Source: Gammaproteobacteria bacterium (lineage in GTDB: Bacteria > Pseudomonadota > Gammaproteobacteria > Pseudomonadales > Azotimanducaceae). Taken from it: a DNA stretch of 7,852 nt. The notes beneath the pieces were generated by a model. The model was given only the letters and a program-made list of their open reading frames with translations, was not told the DNA's origin and did not search any database. Each line of letters begins with the position of its first letter. The first letter of the stretch is position 1. This document shows, in pieces, positions 6,182-7,852 of the stretch. The stretch covers positions 1 to 7,852 of the forward strand of contig JAPOYW010000638.1 in NCBI GenBank assembly GCA_026706425.1, written 5' to 3'. A program made the position numbers and the translations under genes.

Positions 6182-7045
6182 ATGGCGGAACCCATCGGCT
6201 ACATGGAGCGCACCCGGCGCTACTACGAGGCCCAGGGCTTCGGGAAGGCGTACACCTGGGCCCATTTCGACGACGTTCCGTTCACGCCGCTACCCAAGCC
6301 CGTCTCGGATTCGACGCTGGTCCTCATCACGACCATGGCGCTCTACGACCGCGGTGCGTCGGATGTGCGCCACGTCGCGTCCTGTTCGACCGGCGAGCCG
6401 CCGGTCCGACTATACGGCGACGACCTGTCTTGGGACCGGACCGCGACCCACTTGGAAGACCGGGAGTCGTACTTCCCGATCAACGTGCTCAACGAACTCG
6501 TGCGCCGAGGTCGTATTGGCGCGCTCGCCGATCGATTCCATTGTGCACCGACTGAATACAGCCAACGCCGGACCCGTCAAGCCGATGCGCCTGAAATCCT
6601 CAAACGCTGCCGGGAGGATCGTGCCGACATCGCCTTGCTGGTGCCGATCTGACCGGTGTGCCACCAGACCGTGAGTCTGGTAGCCAGGCACTTGGAGTCC
6701 AACGGCATCCCGACGGTGGTCCTCGGCGCCGCCCGCGACATCGTGACGCACTGCGGAGTGCCTCGATTCGCATTCGTTGACCTCCCCTTGGGCAATCCCA
6801 GCGGCAAACCGTACGACCGGGACATGCAGGCGGCCATCGCCACTGCCGCGATCGACCTCTTCGAGACGGCCTCCGAACCGGGTACCGTCGTCACGCTGCC
6901 CTACCGGTGGAGCGACGACGAGTCGTGGCGTGACGGCTACTTCAAGGTGAGCGTGGCCAACACCGACGCCTTGCGCCGGGCCGGTGAGGAACGCCGGGCC
7001 GCCCGGGCACACCTGCGCGCAACGGGTCAGGTTCGTACCGAATAG
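6182..7045 (+). CDS. Selenoprotein of the glycine/betaine/sarcosine/D-proline reductase B-like family; TGA at 6650-6652 read as selenocysteine (Sec157)
   Basis: One continuous 287-residue frame if the internal TGA is decoded. The N-terminus MAEPIGYMERTRRYYEAQGF matches the family start as I know it, favouring the ATG at 6182 (GGGAGG lies 14 bases upstream; a TTG overlapping the previous stop is less likely). Before the TGA come GRIGALADRFHCAPTEYSQR and EDRADIALLVPI; after it PVCHQTVSLVARHLE, PTVVLGAARDIV and FVDLPLGNPSGKPYD, also family signatures. Relatives read LVPxCPVCHQT, so the TGA replaces exactly the first Cys of CxxC, giving U157-P-V-C160, a thioredoxin-like redox motif. The frame stays open another 130 codons to a TAG. 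Neighbouring genes use TGA as ordinary stop. A SECIS-like hairpin follows. In GrdB-type enzymes Sec takes part in reductive substrate chemistry; the substrate here is unknown. Alternative: a nonsense mutation of TGC/TGT in a Cys homologue. Confidence 0.85.
6658..6691 (+). promoter_or_regulatory. Candidate bacterial SECIS element
   Basis: ACCAGAC (6663-6669) pairs perfectly with GTCTGGT (6675-6681) around the loop CGTGA (6670-6674). GTGCC (6658-6662) can pair with GGCAC (6687-6691), leaving AGCCA bulged on the 3' side. The apical loop begins 17 bases after the TGA and has G in its second position, which fits the usual bacterial SECIS rules as I recall them (short loop with an early G, stem of several pairs, loop roughly 16-37 bases from the UGA). 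It would recruit SelB with selenocysteyl-tRNA. The hairpin is inside coding sequence, so codon constraint also shapes it. Confidence 0.65.
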
Positions 7046-7105
7046 CGCACCGGCGCCATAGCGCACCGGCGCCATAGCGCACCGGCGCCATAGCGCACCG
7101 GCGCC
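7043..7105. repeat. Tandem repeat, four copies of a 16-bp unit
   Basis: TAGCGCACCGGCGCCA occurs at 7043-7058, 7059-7074 and 7075-7090, and a fourth copy at 7091-7105 matches over 15 bases before diverging. The copies are identical where they match. The first begins with the TAG stop codon of the selenoprotein gene, so the array lies directly against the coding end. Each unit has the palindrome GGCGCC, and adjoining units can form GCGC-CATA-GCGC hairpins. There are no spacers, so it is not CRISPR. Recent slippage expansion or a 3'-end structural element are the simplest readings. Confidence 0.9.
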
Positions 7106-7122
7106 TGCAACACCGCAGGTTT
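7104..7122 (+). terminator. Weak hairpin after the tandem repeat, possible terminator
   Basis: CCTGC (7104-7108) pairs with GCAGG (7115-7119) around a six-base loop and is followed by only three T. It lies between the selenoprotein operon and the hip module, where a terminator is expected, but the stem is short and the T-run minimal. Confidence 0.25.
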
Positions 7123-7182
7123 GGTCATTTGCGTGCCTGGATACTATTTCTTCTGGTAGATTTGTGGTTTATGCCCATGTTG

Positions 7183-7198
7183 TACCGTTTTAACGGTA
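7183..7198. promoter_or_regulatory. Palindromic operator upstream of the hipB-like gene
   Basis: TACCGTT (7183-7189) and AACGGTA (7192-7198) are perfect reverse complements separated by two T, in an AT-rich patch ending nine bases before the HipB-like start codon. HipB-type repressors bind such palindromes as dimers to autoregulate their operon, so this is the probable operator. It lies where the ribosome site should be, and no clear Shine-Dalgarno is visible. A possible -10 box TACTAT is at 7142-7147 with only a poor -35 (TTGGTC, 7121-7126). Confidence 0.6.
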
Positions 7199-7207
7199 TT
7201 TCGTTCA

Positions 7208-7462
7208 ATGACCAACTACCTGGAAGAACTGGGGAACAATCTGCGCCGGGCTCGGAAACTGCGCTTTCCCAAGGATGGCCTGGCGGCCTTCGCTTTGCGG
7301 ATCGGCGTTAGCCGGTCGACGTTGCAGAAGATGGAGAAGGGCGACCTGACCGTGGCGACGGGAAAGTACTACCGGGCGGCGGAGATCCTTGGGCTCGCGG
7401 ACACGTTCGACGCGCTGTTGCACCAGGACGAGAGCCTGTTCGATGACCCGCGCCCGGTTTGA
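7208..7462 (+). CDS. HipB-like antitoxin, XRE-family DNA-binding repressor
   Basis: An 84-residue helix-turn-helix protein. The DNA-binding part runs from about residue 8 to 65: LGNNLRRARKLRF, then the HTH core LAAFALRIGVSRSTLQKMEK (25-44) with recognition helix around VSRSTLQKME, then YYRAAEILGLAD. Length and fold fit HipB-type antitoxins that hold a HipA kinase inactive and repress their own promoter. The palindrome at 7183-7198 is the likely binding site. Its last 20 bases overlap the start of the downstream HipA-like gene, indicating translational coupling typical of toxin-antitoxin pairs. The short acidic C-terminal tail (HQDESLFDD) may contact the partner. Identification rests on the HTH plus the HipA-like neighbour. 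Confidence 0.82.
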   Translation: MTNYLEELGNNLRRARKLRFPKDGLAAFALRIGVSRSTLQKMEKGDLTVATGKYYRAAEILGLADTFDALLHQDESLFDDPRPV

Positions 7463-7844
7463 CATCCATGTGGACAGTACCGTCACGGGTGTGGTGCCGG
7501 CGGCCGAGTGCGTGATCGAGGAGGAAGCGGGCTTGGTCCGCCGTGTGGACTTTAGGTACACGCCCGAATACGTCGAGAATCCAGACGCGTTCCCCTTGGA
7601 TCCGAAACGTCTGCCTCTCGGTCGCGGTGAGATTCGATTTGCCTGCGCCGGCGGCGTGCCGGGACTCGTCGACGACTACTTGCCCGATGCCTGGGGTCGC
7701 AAGGTGTTTACCGCATTGGCCCGGCATCGCGATGGACGACGCCTCAACCTCAACAGTGCGATCGACCTTCTTGCGCTGATTCCGCCTGGCAGTGGCATCG
7801 GCGCGCTGTCATTCACGTCAGCGGGGGTCATCCCCCCCGGCTGA
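7443..7844 (+). CDS. HipA-like N-terminal domain protein; truncated HipA or stand-alone HipS-like protein
   Basis: ATG at 7443 overlaps the hipB-like gene by 20 bases. The 133 residues match the HipA N-subdomain 1 (Couple_hipA): beta-rich start, DPKRLPLGRGEIRF, then VDDYLPDAWGRKVF (76-89) with the characteristic LPDxWGR, and DLLALIPPGSGIGALSF (108-124). In full HipA kinases a catalytic Ser/Thr-kinase domain follows; here the frame hits TGA at 7842-7844 before any of it. The stop lies inside a perfect inverted repeat ending on the last base. Three readings are open: a HipA broken by a palindromic insertion or assembly foldback; a genuine HipS, the separate small subunit of three-gene HipBST systems with the HipT kinase beyond the window; or a real nonsense truncation. 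The start and domain are solid; the end is not. Confidence 0.75.
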   Translation: MTRARFDIHVDSTVTGVVPAAECVIEEEAGLVRRVDFRYTPEYVENPDAFPLDPKRLPLGRGEIRFACAGGVPGLVDDYLPDAWGRKVFTALARHRDGRRLNLNSAIDLLALIPPGSGIGALSFTSAGVIPPG

Positions 7845-7852
7845 CGTGAATG
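7810..7852. repeat. Perfect 13-bp inverted repeat at the window end
   Basis: CATTCACGTCAGC (7810-7822) and GCTGACGTGAATG (7840-7852) are exact reverse complements. Inside them GGGG (7824-7827) pairs with CCCC (7835-7838) after one G-G mismatch, leaving a seven-base loop. The right arm ends on the last base, so the repeat may continue outside. It could be a dispersed palindromic element, a strong hairpin terminator, or a foldback artefact at a contig end; the mismatch and unequal G and C runs argue mildly against a simple foldback. Confidence 0.85.

Noticed and set aside
6656..7045. Separate 129-residue gene starting at GTG 6656
   Set aside because: The GTG is the Val of the conserved PVCHQT motif, lacks a ribosome site, and lies in the same phase two codons after the TGA; it is the C-terminal half of the selenoprotein.
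7043..7105. CRISPR array
   Set aside because: Units are 16 bp with no spacers between them; this is a simple tandem repeat.
7129..7311. 60-residue frame beginning with hydrophobic residues (TTG start)
   Set aside because: It spans the AT-rich promoter/operator patch and overlaps the hipB-like gene in another phase; the hydrophobic start reflects AT-rich codons.

Overview
The window is GC-rich DNA from a Gram-negative bacterium, most likely a pseudomonadote and possibly a marine or host-associated gammaproteobacterium. The evidence is an outer-membrane TonB-dependent receptor, a lipobox-type lipoprotein and a DUF3604-family exported protein. Lineage below that level is a guess. TGA ends several genes normally, so the standard genetic code applies, with one apparent exception described below.

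Layout. (1) Bases 1-1770 hold the 3' part of a ZnuD-like TonB-dependent receptor with two very His/Asp/Glu-rich loops, probably for zinc or another divalent metal. (2) Bases 1771-1856 separate convergent genes and are filled with overlapping perfect inverted repeats. (3) A reverse-strand DUF3604 gene (1857-2753) appears to have lost its whole middle, leaving the N-terminal part fused in frame to the family's C-terminal tail. (4) Divergent from it, an aldo/keto reductase (2824-3813) and a PF00756-type esterase lipoprotein (3816-4865) form a tight two-gene operon. This middle block is visibly less GC-rich in places than its flanks. (5) An acyl-CoA dehydrogenase (5001-6146) is followed 35 bases later by a GrdB/PrdB-related gene (6182-7045) split by an in-frame TGA. 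(6) After a four-copy 16-bp tandem repeat, an AT-rich patch with a perfect palindromic operator leads into a HipB-like repressor and the N-terminal part of a HipA-like (or HipS-like) protein. That last reading frame stops inside a 13-bp inverted repeat ending on the final base.

Main result. The two pieces at 6182-6652 and 6656-7045 are one gene. The TGA at 6650-6652 sits exactly where relatives of the glycine/betaine/sarcosine/D-proline reductase 'selenoprotein B' family carry the first Cys of a CxxC motif. The translation therefore reads LVPI-U-PVCHQT, a UxxC redox motif. A 7-bp stem with a 5-base loop carrying G in its second position begins 11 bases after the TGA, as expected for a bacterial SECIS element. 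Ordinary gene callers would break this gene into two or truncate it. The family is known; the SelB, SelA, SelD and tRNA-Sec genes that it needs are not in this window.

How the genes might work together: the acyl-CoA dehydrogenase and the selenoprotein are probably co-transcribed and could act in one reductive or oxidative catabolic route, substrate unknown. The aldo/keto reductase, esterase and DUF3604 genes look like an accessory catabolic group. The hip genes form a separate toxin-antitoxin module. No tRNA, rRNA, CRISPR array, integrase or transposase was seen.
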